Positions 35,982 through 46,620 of a stretch of 64,000 nucleotides of DNA are shown piece after piece (position 1 is the stretch's first letter; each line of letters opens with the position of its first letter). The DNA is from Comamonadaceae bacterium OS-1. Lineage in GTDB: Bacteria > Pseudomonadota > Gammaproteobacteria > Burkholderiales > Burkholderiaceae_C. The stretch lies in contig AP026969.1 of NCBI GenBank assembly GCA_027923965.1, forward strand, positions 4,774,001-4,838,000, written 5' to 3'. The notes beneath the pieces were generated by a model that did not search any database, was not told the origin of the DNA, and worked only from the letters and a program-made list of their open reading frames with translations. The translations under genes were made by a program, and so were the position numbers.

Positions 35982-37193
35982 ATGAGCCTGCTTACCCATC
36001 TGCGCCAGCGCATCCCCCTGTTAGCCCTGACCGTGGGCGCTTTCGGCATCGGTTCCACCGAGTTCGTCATCATGGGCCTGCTGCCCGAGGTGGCGGCGGA
36101 CCTGGATGTGTCCATCCCCTCGGCGGGCATGCTGGTCACCGGCTACGCCATGGGTGTGGTGGTGGGCGCGCCCCTGATGGCCGCCGCCCTGTCACGCGCA
36201 CCGCGCAAGGGCAGCCTGCTGGCGTTGATGGCCATCTTCATGCTGGGCAACCTGCTCTGCGCCGTGGCCCCCAGCTTTGGGCTGATGATGGCGGCGCGGG
36301 TGTTTACCGCCTTTGCCCACGCCGCCTTCTTTGGCATGGGCGCGGTGGTGGCCGCCGACCTGGTGCCACGCGACCAGCGGGCCAAAGCCATGGCGCTGAT
36401 GTTTGCGGGCCTGACGCTGGCCAATGTGCTGGGCGTGCCCGGCGGTACGGCCTTGGGCCAGGTGCTAGGCTGGCGTTACACCTTCGCGGTGGTGGCCGCC
36501 ATTGGCCTGGTGGCGCTGGTCGGCATTGCCGCCGTGCTGCCCCGCATGCCCGCCTTGCCCAGCCCCGGCCTGGCGCAAGAATTTCGGGTGCTGCGCGACC
36601 CGCGTGTGCTGCTGGGGATGGCCATGAGCGCTCTGTCGGCAGCCAGCCTGTTTGCGGTGTTCACCTACATCCGCCCCATCCTCAGCAATGTGACGATGGT
36701 GACCGATAGCGGCGTGAGCGCATTTTTGCTGCTGTTTGGCGTGGGTTTGACGATTGGCAACATCGCTGGCGGCCAGCTGGCCAACCGCCGCCCGCTGCGG
36801 CTGATCCGCATTGTTTTCTTCTTGGTGGTGCTGGTAATGGCCGCCTTTACTTTCACCAGCCACAGCTACTGGCCCGCCATGCTGACCCTGCCGCTGTGGG
36901 GCGCACTGGTGTTTGCGGTGGTGCCACCCCTGCAGATGCGGGTGATCGACGCAGCGCACAACGCACCCAACCTGGCCTCTACCCTGAACCAGGGCGGCTT
37001 CAACATCGGCTGCGCCAGCGGCGCCTACCTGGGCGGCCTGGCCATCCAGTCCGGCGTGCCCTACAGCCAGTTGCCCTGGGTGGGCGCGGTGCTGGCGCTG
37101 GCAGGCTTTGCCCTGAGCTTCGTCGCCCGCGCCCAAGACCGCAAACATGGCCGCACGCGGGGGCTGCCAGACGCGGTGGCGTTCGGGCACTGA
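35982..37193 (+). CDS. MFS drug/sugar exporter, AraJ-like (DHA1)
   Basis: 403 residues with 12 hydrophobic helices. GIGSTEFVIMGLLPEVAADL and MLVTGYAMGVVVGAPLMAA in the first helices are typical of DHA1 exporters of the AraJ/YdhP group; RDQRAKAMALMFAGLTLANV follows the second conserved loop. Substrate unknown. ATG 35982 is chosen as the usual start of the family; the frame is open further up but without similarity. Repeat copy 10 lies just downstream. Confidence 0.85.
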   Translation: MSLLTHLRQRIPLLALTVGAFGIGSTEFVIMGLLPEVAADLDVSIPSAGMLVTGYAMGVVVGAPLMAAALSRAPRKGSLLALMAIFMLGNLLCAVAPSFGLMMAARVFTAFAHAAFFGMGAVVAADLVPRDQRAKAMALMFAGLTLANVLGVPGGTALGQVLGWRYTFAVVAAIGLVALVGIAAVLPRMPALPSPGLAQEFRVLRDPRVLLGMAMSALSAASLFAVFTYIRPILSNVTMVTDSGVSAFLLLFGVGLTIGNIAGGQLANRRPLRLIRIVFFLVVLVMAAFTFTSHSYWPAMLTLPLWGALVFAVVPPLQMRVIDAAHNAPNLASTLNQGGFNIGCASGAYLGGLAIQSGVPYSQLPWVGAVLALAGFALSFVARAQDRKHGRTRGLPDAVAFGH

Positions 37194-37204
37194 TCTTTCA
37201 AGCC

Positions 37205-37262
37205 AAATAGGCTTCTCGTGCTTTATATATGGGCACAAGCAGCTATGAAAAATATAGTAAAT
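37205..37262. repeat. Palindromic repeat copy 10
   Basis: AATAGGCTTCTCGTGCTTTA, a loop, then GGGCACAAGCAGCTATGAAA and an AT-rich end that reads TTACTATATTTTTCATAGC on the minus strand. It marks the boundary between the GC-rich MFS gene and the lower-GC module at 37312-41903. Confidence 0.72.
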
Positions 37263-37311
37263 GAAGTTGTGTTCAACGCAATGGGCACTGCGCACCAAGT
37301 GGTGATCGTCA

Positions 37312-37928
37312 CTAAGCGAGTGCTGCGAGGTGTTTTTTGATCTGAGCTTCCAGCTGTTGGAAGGATTTAAGTTTGCGCAGAGGTTCTAAATCTTCTGTGA
37401 GCTCACTGACCCGGTGTCTGAATTGATGGGGGTTGAACTGTCTTTTTCGAGTTGCATTTAACCCAGAGGCTGCCTTCAGGGCAGAAAAAAGAATCTCCTT
37501 GGGATCTGGCGAAGATTCAATATCTTTGGATTTCGGCAATCCTAGTGGTGCAGACCCATTCGGATTTCCTACGGCTTGCCGGATGGGTTGCTCGTGGGTG
37601 ATAAGCCAAGCCTCTGTCATGCGTACGGGGACTATGCAGACCAGTGTCGCCACGTTCTCATTGTCTGGCCAGCTTGTTTGGATTTCTTTGTATCTGTCCG
37701 ATGCGTCGATACCTTCTGCATCGCGATGTACGAACAAGAAGTCACAGGGAAACAAGTCTAGTGCCGAGCGAATTCTCGCGGCTAGACCACTGGACACGGG
37801 GGTATTCCCTCTGCACATTTGATTTGATACGCAAGTTCCGTATGGACGTTAAAAAGTAATTCAACCAATGGAACCAAAAGCTTGTCCGAACTGCCGTCCG
37901 TTACCAGTGTTGCCGTGATTCTTTGCAT
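37312..37928 (-). pseudogene. TOPRIM/DUF4276-like protein, frameshifted
   Basis: The gene starts at 37928, overlapping the ATPase stop by one base (TGATG), and reads MQRITATLVTDGSSDKLLVP and LVELLFNVHTELAYQIKCAE. In that frame it stops at a TAG soon after. At the C5 tract near 37800 a one-base shift (one C missing) connects it to the open frame VSSGLAARIRSALDLFPCDF, LFVHRDAEGIDASDRYKEI and on to the stop at 37312. The DGSSDK and HRDAE motifs resemble the metal-binding sites of DUF4276/TOPRIM nucleases. Intact length would be about 205 residues. Partner of the ATPase upstream; probably inactive. Confidence 0.62.
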
Positions 37929-38921
37929 CATTGTGCTTGCTGAAAAATGTCAAGGGTTGCCGATTTGGCTCCAACCTCTCGTGCTTCAGCCAGTCGCCCC
38001 ACACGGGTGGAGTCTCCCACTGATCGAGCTGCGTGCTTATTACCACTCAAATAGAACTGAATTTCTCCTCGCGAGATCAATTCCGAAGCCTTCATTCCTG
38101 ATATGGCTTGGCGCCAAGTGCTCGGCAGAGGTTTGAAATTAACGAAAGACTTTCCCTTCATCTTCAATATTTCAGCAAACAGTAACTCCCCGTCGTGCAG
38201 TTCAGCCGCGACCAATGGCGAATGGGTATTGATAATGAGTTGACGAATGGACGGCGCCGATATCCCATCCATATCCGCATCCATTTCTTGCGACAAACTA
38301 CGTACTAATCTGAGCATTAATGGAATTCTTGAAGGATGGATTCCATTTTCTGGCTCTTCCATGCACAGCAAGCCACCAAATTCGGGATCCAATGCCAGAA
38401 CCGCTAAAGCGAGAAAGCGCAATGTGCCATCGGAAAGCGAGCTCGCTGTATAGGTTTCCTTGTCTTTCATGGTCAGAAGCAAGGTCATGACTTGCCGCTT
38501 TTCATCCGCATCCACACTGACGGAAACAATGTCTGGCAACAATTCCGACAAACGCTGAGAAACCTCAGCATGGTTGTTGAGTCTCATCAGTGCACTGGGT
38601 AAATGTTCTCCCGTTGAGGTGACGTGCGGATCTTCTCCAAAGTTGTCGAATTGCCTCAATGCGGAGGGTTCAAGTTGCAACAATCGCCATGAGCGTAATT
38701 CACTACGGGCCGCGAGCGCTGTGGGATGGGTGGTGGAGTTAGCCCCTGAAACGATAGTTTGGGGTGATTTTCGGGCTGGTACTAGAAAAGGAGGCCCTCC
38801 TTTTTTGGTTTGCTCGCTAAAAAGTCGGATGGCGGGCTGGCTGGGATGGCCTGACATTGCCGTACTAATGAATGGCGTACGTCTTGACCCAGGTCCGAAG
38901 ATATGTTTCTTGATCCACCCC
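37928..38921 (-). pseudogene. SMC/OLD-like AAA ATPase, C-terminal half (split by IS21)
   Basis: This holds the C-terminal 330 codons of an ABC/SMC-type ATPase: signature ASSLSDGTLRFLALAVLALD, Walker B LLCMEEPENGIHPSR and the His switch LIINTHSPLVAAEL. Before these lie about 120 residues of helical insertion. Its N-terminal half with Walker A is at 41420-41903, on the other side of an IS21-family element. If the IS and one CACCCC copy are removed, the codons run KRLGFNPTPG-WIKKHIFGPG without a frame change. ATPases of this type pair with TOPRIM proteins in phage defence (OLD, PARIS, AAA15 families); this one is presumably dead. Confidence 0.78.
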
Positions 38922-39046
38922 TGGTTGACGACAATTACCTTGGCCGGTTAACGACAACTATGTTGGCCGGTTAGCGGCCTACACCGGGCGGGTCCGGGAG
39001 GCGGGGCTACCGTTGAACCTTCGAACATGAATCGAAGGTAGACGGC

Positions 39047-40540
39047 ATGCCCGGCAAGAGAATCACGGACCACCAAGTGCACAAGTACAAGCAACACCGC
39101 AACCAGCTTAGCCAGGTCGCGTCTGCCGCCAAGGCCGGCATCAGTGAACGCAGCGCCCGTCGCATTGAAGACGCCAACCATCTGCCCTCACAGCGCCCCG
39201 AACGGAACTGGCGCACCCGCCCCGACCCATTGGAGGCGGTCTGGGACAGTGAAGTCGTGCCACTGTTGCAAACGGATGCCCGGCTCAATGCCGTTACCCT
39301 GCTCGAAGAGCTGCAACGCCGCTATCCGGGTCAGTGGGACAGCAGCGTGCTGCGCACCCTGCAGCGCCGTGTCCGTCAGTGGCGTGCCAAGTACGGCGCC
39401 GAACGCGAGGTCTACTTCGCCCAGGAGCACCCGCCCGGACGCCAGTGCCTGTCGGACTTCACCGTGCTCGATGAGCTCTGCGTCAAGATTGACGGGGTTG
39501 TGTTTGCCCATCGTCTGTACCAGTTTGCATTGGCCTATTCCGGTTGGCGCCACGCCACGGTCATCGACTCCGGCGAGAGCTTCATGGCGCTATCCACCGG
39601 ACTGCAAGCGGCCCTCTGGGCCTTGGGCGGCGTGCCGGAAGAACACCGCACCGACAGTCTGTCGGCGGCGTTCAACAACGTGGCCGAGCAAGAAGAGCTG
39701 ACGCGCCGCTATGCCGGCTTGTGCAGCCACTACGGTCTGCGGGCTACACGCTGCAACCCGGGCCAGTCCAACGAGAACGGCTCCATCGAATCGCGCCACG
39801 ATTCCCTCAAGACGGCGCTCGACCAGGCCTTGCGGCTGCGCGGCAGCCGCAGCTTTGGGCTGCGCCGAGAATACGAGGCGTTTGTCGACACCATCGTGCA
39901 GCGCATGAATGCACGCACCACCAAGTTGCTGGCCATCGAGCGCACCATGCTCAAGGCCTTGCCGGTGCGGCGCACCGCCGAGTTCGAAGAGATTCCGGTA
40001 CGGGTCAGCAAGTACGCCATCTTCACCGTCAAGGGTGCGCAGTACAGCACGCCAAGCCAGTTGATTGGGCACCGGTTGATGGTGCGTCAGTACGCCGAGC
40101 ACATTGAATGCTGGCTAGGTGGCCAGTGTGTGTTGAGCCTTGCGCGTGCCAGGCCGGGCGACGGCCAGCGCCATGGACGCTCGATTGATTACCGCCATTT
40201 AGTTGGCGCATTGAAACGCAAGCCCGGCGCCTTTGCGCGTTGGGTGCTGCGCGATGCCGCCTTCCCGCGTGCGGTGTACCGCCAGACCTGGGAGCGTCTG
40301 GCTGGCAGCAAGCCCGAGCGCGAAGCCTGCAAGACCATGGTGGGCCTGCTGGTCCTGGCCGCCGATGGGCACGAGGCGCAGTTGGCGCAGGAGCTGGAGC
40401 AACTCATCGAACTCGACCAGTTGCCCGACCTGCATGCGCTGACGCTATTGCTGGCACCCCCGCGTGCAGAGATACCGCAGGTGATGGTGACGCTGCCGGC
40501 CTTGGCCAGTTACGACGCGCTGTTTGAGGTGGCCCCATGA
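39047..40540 (+). CDS. istA: IS21-family transposase IstA
   Basis: 497 residues. N-terminal helix-turn-helix region (QHRNQLSQVASAAKAGISER), then an RNase H-fold DDE core: CLSDFTVLDELCVKIDG (first Asp), EEHRTDSLSAAFNN (second Asp) and QSNENGSIESRHDSLKTALD (Glu). Mu-type C-terminal domain follows. Overlaps istB by four bases (ATGA). The gene is full length, and the element may still be active. Confidence 0.93.
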   Translation: MPGKRITDHQVHKYKQHRNQLSQVASAAKAGISERSARRIEDANHLPSQRPERNWRTRPDPLEAVWDSEVVPLLQTDARLNAVTLLEELQRRYPGQWDSSVLRTLQRRVRQWRAKYGAEREVYFAQEHPPGRQCLSDFTVLDELCVKIDGVVFAHRLYQFALAYSGWRHATVIDSGESFMALSTGLQAALWALGGVPEEHRTDSLSAAFNNVAEQEELTRRYAGLCSHYGLRATRCNPGQSNENGSIESRHDSLKTALDQALRLRGSRSFGLRREYEAFVDTIVQRMNARTTKLLAIERTMLKALPVRRTAEFEEIPVRVSKYAIFTVKGAQYSTPSQLIGHRLMVRQYAEHIECWLGGQCVLSLARARPGDGQRHGRSIDYRHLVGALKRKPGAFARWVLRDAAFPRAVYRQTWERLAGSKPEREACKTMVGLLVLAADGHEAQLAQELEQLIELDQLPDLHALTLLLAPPRAEIPQVMVTLPALASYDALFEVAP

Positions 40541-41343
40541 GCGCGGCGCCAATTAGCACGTCAATTACCGCCACATCGGCACGTCTGGGCGTGATGCTCA
40601 CAGACCTGCGCCTGCCCACCATCAAGCGCCTGGCGGGCGACCTGTGCGCACTGTCGGACCTTGAGGGTTGGCCCGCACACCGCCTGCTCGAAGCGTTACT
40701 GGAGCACGAAATCAATGAACGAGAGTCTCGCCGCATTGACCGCCACCGCGTGGAGTCCGGGCTCAGCCCGGATAAACGCCTCTCCAGCTTTGACTTCACG
40801 GCCGTTCCCACCGTGTCCAAGGCCCAGGTGATGGCACTGGCCGAAGGTACGCAGTGGCTGGACCGGGGCGCCAACGTACTGCTGTTCGGGCCACCCGGCG
40901 TGGGCAAGAGCCATTTGGTATGTGCTCTGGGCCATGCCCTGATTGATGCCGGGCGGCGGGTGCTGTTTACGCGCTGTTCGGACCTGGTGCAGCGCTTGCA
41001 GGCGGCCCGGCGGGACTTGCGACTGCCGCAGGAATTGGCCAAGCTGGACCGGTTTGACTTGCTGATTCTGGATGACCTGAGCTATGTACGGCGAGACCAG
41101 TCAGAAACCTCTGTGCTGTTCGAGCTCATATCGGAGCGTTATGAACGCAAGAGCCTGGCCCTCACTGCCAACACGCCGTTCTCCCAATGGGGCGAGGTGT
41201 TTGTGGAACCGGCTATGACGCTGGCGGCCGTTGACCGCCTGGTACACCACTCGACGATTCTGGAAATGAATGTGGAGAGTTACCGCCGACGAGCAGCTCA
41301 GCAGCAAGCCCCAGCAGTACGCAAGGCACGTTCAACGACATAA
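40537..41343 (+). CDS. istB: IS21-family helper ATPase IstB
   Basis: 268 residues, AAA+ ATPase related to DnaC. Walker A LLFGPPGVGKSHLVCALG and Walker B FDLLILDDLSYVRRDQS are intact, with the sensor region ERYERKSLALTANTPFSQW. It assembles on DNA and directs IstA to target sites. Translationally coupled to istA. Confidence 0.93.
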   Translation: MSAAPISTSITATSARLGVMLTDLRLPTIKRLAGDLCALSDLEGWPAHRLLEALLEHEINERESRRIDRHRVESGLSPDKRLSSFDFTAVPTVSKAQVMALAEGTQWLDRGANVLLFGPPGVGKSHLVCALGHALIDAGRRVLFTRCSDLVQRLQAARRDLRLPQELAKLDRFDLLILDDLSYVRRDQSETSVLFELISERYERKSLALTANTPFSQWGEVFVEPAMTLAAVDRLVHHSTILEMNVESYRRRAAQQQAPAVRKARSTT

Positions 41344-41419
41344 AGATTCAAAATCATTCCCCGCTTTCCACCGGCCAGGATAGTTGTCGCCGAGCGGTCA
41401 AGATAGTTGACACCGACCA

Positions 41420-41903
41420 CACCCCGGTGTTGGGTTAAAGCCAAGGCGCTTAGCAGCCTCACTTGAGTTGATGGCAACTAGCCCTTCTTGCTCAATGTAG
41501 ATAGGATCCGCGGGGGATGGGTCGGCATGCGTTTCGCTCAGGCGTAGTTCTAGTGTGTATTCAAGAAATGTTGCGGTTGGAGTGGCAGTACGGTCAAAGT
41601 CGTCAATAACCGTACTCGGTACGATCATTTCCGCTACAAAAAGCATTGGGAGAAAGTCACCTTTGGCATTCTTGAAAAATAGGCTATGGAAGTCCGAAAT
41701 TCGGCCATTTGTGCCTCTGGCCCGGCTTGCCGCTTTCATGATGGGCATGGAAGCTAAATCACCTAAAAACGTAATGGCATCGAACAAGTTGGATTTACCC
41801 GCTCCATTGGGTCCGGCAATGCAGGTGAATGGACCAAATCGAACATCTACATCGACTAAGTTTTTGAACCCTTGAACCCTTGAACCCTAAGCCGAGTGAG
41901 CAT
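41420..41903 (-). pseudogene. SMC/OLD-like AAA ATPase, N-terminal half (frameshifted, split by IS21)
   Basis: Begins ATG at 41903 behind AGAGGAAAA. The codons read MLTRLRVQG and then run into a tandem repeat that causes a stop (TAG). With two instead of three repeat units the frame becomes RVQGFKNLVDVDVRFGPF followed by Walker A IAGPNGAGKSNLFDAITFLG, the standard start of an SMC-like ATPase. The open part continues to the IS21 junction at 41420 (LGFNPTPG). Two lesions therefore affect this half: the repeat expansion and the IS. Confidence 0.75.
41864..41887. repeat. 8-bp tandem repeat, three units of TTGAACCC
   Basis: Three perfect contiguous copies (41864-41871, 41872-41879, 41880-41887), read as GGGTTCAA on the gene strand, at codons 6-14 of the ATPase gene. 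Two units give an open frame into the Walker A motif; three units shift it. Such short repeats can change length by replication slippage. Confidence 0.85.
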
Positions 41904-41954
41904 TTTTCCTCTCCATATTTAACCGAACGTTTACCATGTTCGAAATTTCGTGCG

Positions 41955-43121
41955 TTAGGTGAATGTGGTGAGCTGATTGCATAGCATTGTCAGCGGTATC
42001 GCTTGCACATCATGGCCCAAGGGGAAGGCTTCCTGCCCCGGATACACCACAAACTTGCGCACCGGTGCCAAGTCGTCGCAGGCGGTGTGGAAGCCGCGTT
42101 CAACCTTGGGGGTTAGGCTGCGTTTGATCTCGATGGCCCAGAGGTCGCCACCGGGCCAGGCCAGCAGTAGGTCGATTTCTGCGCCGCCGCTGGTGCGGTA
42201 GAAGTAGGCTTGCACCTGGGTGGGGGTGCAGGACAGCAGGTTTTCCACCACAAAACCCTCCCAGCTCGCGCCGACGACGGGGTGCGAAAGCAGGGTTTCC
42301 TTGTTCTCAATGTCCAGCAGTGCATGCACCAGACCGCTGTCGCGTACATAGACTTTGGGCGATTTGATCAGCCGCTTGCCGACGTTGGCATGCCAAGGCG
42401 GCAGGCGGCGCACCAGCAGAAGATCGCAAAGCAGGTCGATATAGCTCTGCGCGGTTTTGGCATCCACGCCCAGGTTGCGGGCCAGTTGGGCTACGTTGAG
42501 CAGGCCGCTTTGGTGGTGTGCCAGCATGGTCCAGAAGCGGCGCAGTGTTTCTGCTGCGATGCGCGGGCCGAACTGGGGAATGTCGCGCTCCAAGTAGGTG
42601 CGGATGAAATTGTGCCGCCAGCGCAGGCTGCGGGCGCTGCCATTGGCGGCCATGCTTTCGGGAAAACCGCCACGCAGCCAAAGCATGTCTATGGATTCCG
42701 CGCCGGTTTCCAGTGCGACCAAAGGGCTGAGTTCAAGGTAGGCGATGCGGCCCGCCAAGGTCTCGCCTGACTGCTGCAGCAAGTCGAGCGAAGCGGATCC
42801 CAGCAACAGGTACTGGCCTGCACGCTTGCCGTTGCGCCGTGCCTGGTCAATCAGTCCGCGCAACACGGGGAACAGGCCTGGAGCACGGTGCACTTCGTCC
42901 AGGATGACCAGCTTGTCCAGGTGGTCGGCCAGGTACAGCTCTGGCTGCGTCAGCTTGGCGCGGTCGCGTTCAGATTCCAGGTCGAGGTAGATGCTGGGAA
43001 TTGTTTGGGCTGCTTCCAGCGCCAGCGTGGTTTTGCCGACTTGGCGCGGGCCGAGCAGGGCTACTGCAGGTGAATGCAGGATTTCTTCTGCCAGAAAAGG
43101 TAATAAATGGCGCTGAAACAT
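41955..43121 (-). CDS. AAA ATPase with DUF4143 nuclease-like domain
   Basis: 388 residues. N-terminal AAA_14 domain: Walker A LLGPRQVGKTTLALEAA, Walker B DKLVILDEVHRAPGLFPVLR, sensor LLLGSASLDLLQQSGE. A winged-helix segment follows (LLNVAQLARNLGVDAKTAQS), then DUF4143 with PD-(D/E)xK-like residues GGAEIDLLLAWP and LWAIEIKRS. These proteins are common, often in mobile or defence regions, with unknown function. Intact and full length, in contrast to the broken ATPase module 50 bases upstream on the same strand. Confidence 0.82.
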   Translation of the reverse strand: MFQRHLLPFLAEEILHSPAVALLGPRQVGKTTLALEAAQTIPSIYLDLESERDRAKLTQPELYLADHLDKLVILDEVHRAPGLFPVLRGLIDQARRNGKRAGQYLLLGSASLDLLQQSGETLAGRIAYLELSPLVALETGAESIDMLWLRGGFPESMAANGSARSLRWRHNFIRTYLERDIPQFGPRIAAETLRRFWTMLAHHQSGLLNVAQLARNLGVDAKTAQSYIDLLCDLLLVRRLPPWHANVGKRLIKSPKVYVRDSGLVHALLDIENKETLLSHPVVGASWEGFVVENLLSCTPTQVQAYFYRTSGGAEIDLLLAWPGGDLWAIEIKRSLTPKVERGFHTACDDLAPVRKFVVYPGQEAFPLGHDVQAIPLTMLCNQLTTFT

Positions 43122-43176
43122 CCTTGCAATTATGGAGTTTCATTCCGTTATTTGCAAGGATGGACACTTGTTGAAA

Positions 43177-45418
<2,242 letters not shown>

Positions 45419-45468
45419 GGTATTTTTTTGCGGTTTTGAGGCTCGCGTGTTGATGTCTATAGGCTCAT

Positions 45469-45493
45469 AAAAAAGCAGTTTGAGACTGCTTTT
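45469..45493 (-). promoter_or_regulatory. Terminator-like hairpin in the queA-tgt leader
   Basis: AAAAGCAGT and ACTGCTTTT (45471-45493) form a 9-bp stem with a 5-base loop. On the minus strand the stem runs into T6 (to 45469), the layout of an intrinsic terminator, 51 bases before the queA start. It may attenuate queA-tgt. The rest of the 416-base AT-rich gap up to 45834 also holds the inverted repeat AGCCGTA/TACGGCT (45542-45595) and the promoter elements of the next gene. Confidence 0.5.
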
Positions 45494-45699
45494 CACTATT
45501 GCTAAGACCTAGGGAAAAATCTATAAAAGATCATTTTTTGTAGCCGTAGACGAAAAAATTGCCATATTTCATAGAAATAAGTAAAAATTACGGCTTATTT
45601 GTAATGAATTGCACTAGATCACAAAATAATCGTGAAATTATGTCGATTTGTTTTACATAAAAACAATATACATTTTGTTTCATTTATATAAGTCCTTAT

Positions 45700-45736
45700 T
45701 GCCATTTGTAAATTTGCAAATGGCATTTTTTGTGCA
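45700..45736 (+). promoter_or_regulatory. Candidate sigma-54 promoter with overlapping palindrome
   Basis: TGGCATTTTTTGTGCA (45721-45736) fits the sigma-54 -24/-12 pattern (TGGCAY-N5-TTGCA) with GG and GC at the required spacing and one mismatch. An inverted repeat TGCCATTTG/CAAATGGCA (45700-45708 and 45717-45725) covers the -24 element. A further hairpin CGTCAAC/GTTGACG is at 45746-45770 in the leader. PEP-CTERM genes are known to be driven by RpoN with the PrsK/PrsR pair, which supports the call. Confidence 0.55.
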
Positions 45737-45834
45737 TCTTGGTACCGTCAACCTGGCAGTCAAGTTGACGAAAAGCAACACCATGGCGCAGCAAGCATTC
45801 TTGCCATACGCCTAACCTTGAGGGTAAACAACCA

Positions 45835-46521
45835 ATGAAGAAACTTCTATTAGCCGCCATTCTTGGCACCACGGGCTTGATGTCCGCGCACGCAACCGTC
45901 GTCACGCAGTCCGACTCGTACGGCTATTCGAGCACCAACTGGAACTACCAACTGGGTGCGTTGAACCTGTTTGACACCACCCTGGGAACCTTGAACAAAG
46001 TGGTTGTCACCTTGAGTGGCGCTATCCAACAGCATCTGTTCGCAGAAAACTTGGGTGCCAGCAGTGATACGTTGATCCCCATTTCGGGCGGCACCATTTA
46101 CTTCCAGAAGGGTACGACGACCACGCTGGCCCAGGTGCTCCCCACTACCACGGGTTCGGGCTTTGCCGCCACTGCGTATGACGGAGTGACCGACAACGCC
46201 GGTACCTCTGGCGTGGATTTCGGCATTCTCAGCTCTGCTGACATGACGACCATCACCTTCACCTCGGCAGCAGCCCTGGCGGATTTTATGGGCACGGGCA
46301 CGATGGCCGGCTTTCGCTTGAGGGCGGTGGGTGCGGGTTCGATCGGTTCCGACAACGGCAATATCACCTACACCACCCTGACCCAAGCTTTCGGCAAGCT
46401 GGACCTGGCGTATGACTACACCGCCGCTACTCCCAGCAACAATGTGCCAGAACCCGGTTCCATGGCCTTGATGGCCATCGGATTGGTGGGTATGGCAGCT
46501 GCGCGCCGCAAGAAGGCTTAA
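45835..46521 (+). CDS. PEP-CTERM sorting-domain protein
   Basis: 228 residues. Signal peptide (MKKLLLAAILGTTGLMSAHA), a beta-rich Thr/Ser/Gly-rich body with a choice-of-anchor look (SGAIQQHLFAENLG, TYTTLTQAFGKLDLAYDY) and a C-terminal sorting signal: VPEPGSMALMAIGLVGMAAA followed by RRKKA. The exosortase should cut at PEP and anchor or export the protein to the surface or extracellular matrix. No exosortase is in this window. Behind a sigma-54-like promoter and followed by a good terminator. Confidence 0.85.
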   Translation: MKKLLLAAILGTTGLMSAHATVVTQSDSYGYSSTNWNYQLGALNLFDTTLGTLNKVVVTLSGAIQQHLFAENLGASSDTLIPISGGTIYFQKGTTTTLAQVLPTTTGSGFAATAYDGVTDNAGTSGVDFGILSSADMTTITFTSAAALADFMGTGTMAGFRLRAVGAGSIGSDNGNITYTTLTQAFGKLDLAYDYTAATPSNNVPEPGSMALMAIGLVGMAAARRKKA

Positions 46522-46568
46522 CTTGTAGGGATGTGGGTTCAACCCATCCTGCGCCCTGCAAGCGACCC

Positions 46569-46597
46569 AAAAAGGCTATCTTTGGATAGCCTTTTTT
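46569..46597 (+). terminator. Rho-independent terminator after the PEP-CTERM gene
   Basis: AAAAAGGCTATC (46569-46580) pairs with GATAGCCTTTTT (46585 onward) and is followed by T residues. It can work for both the PEP-CTERM gene and the convergent HD-GYP gene. Confidence 0.85.
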
Positions 46598-46620
46598 AGT
46601 GGGCATGTCCCATCAACCGA

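Larger units (their letters stand above)
38922..41419 (+). mobile_element. IS21-family insertion sequence
   Basis: 2498 bp bounded by imperfect inverted ends: TGGTTGACGACAATTACC (38922) and, on the minus strand from 41419, TGGTCGGTGTCAACTATC. A second copy of the terminal repeat lies 26 bp further in at each end (CGACAACTATGTTGGCCGG / CGACAACTATCCTGGCCGG), as is usual for IS21 elements. CACCCC occurs directly outside both ends (38916-38921 and 41420-41425), a 6-bp target duplication. It carries istA and istB and interrupts an ATPase gene on the opposite strand. Confidence 0.92.

Noticed and set aside
45419..45560. preQ1 riboswitch in front of queA
   Set aside because: The leader lacks the preQ1-I core and its A-rich pseudoknot tail; only a terminator-like hairpin is supported.
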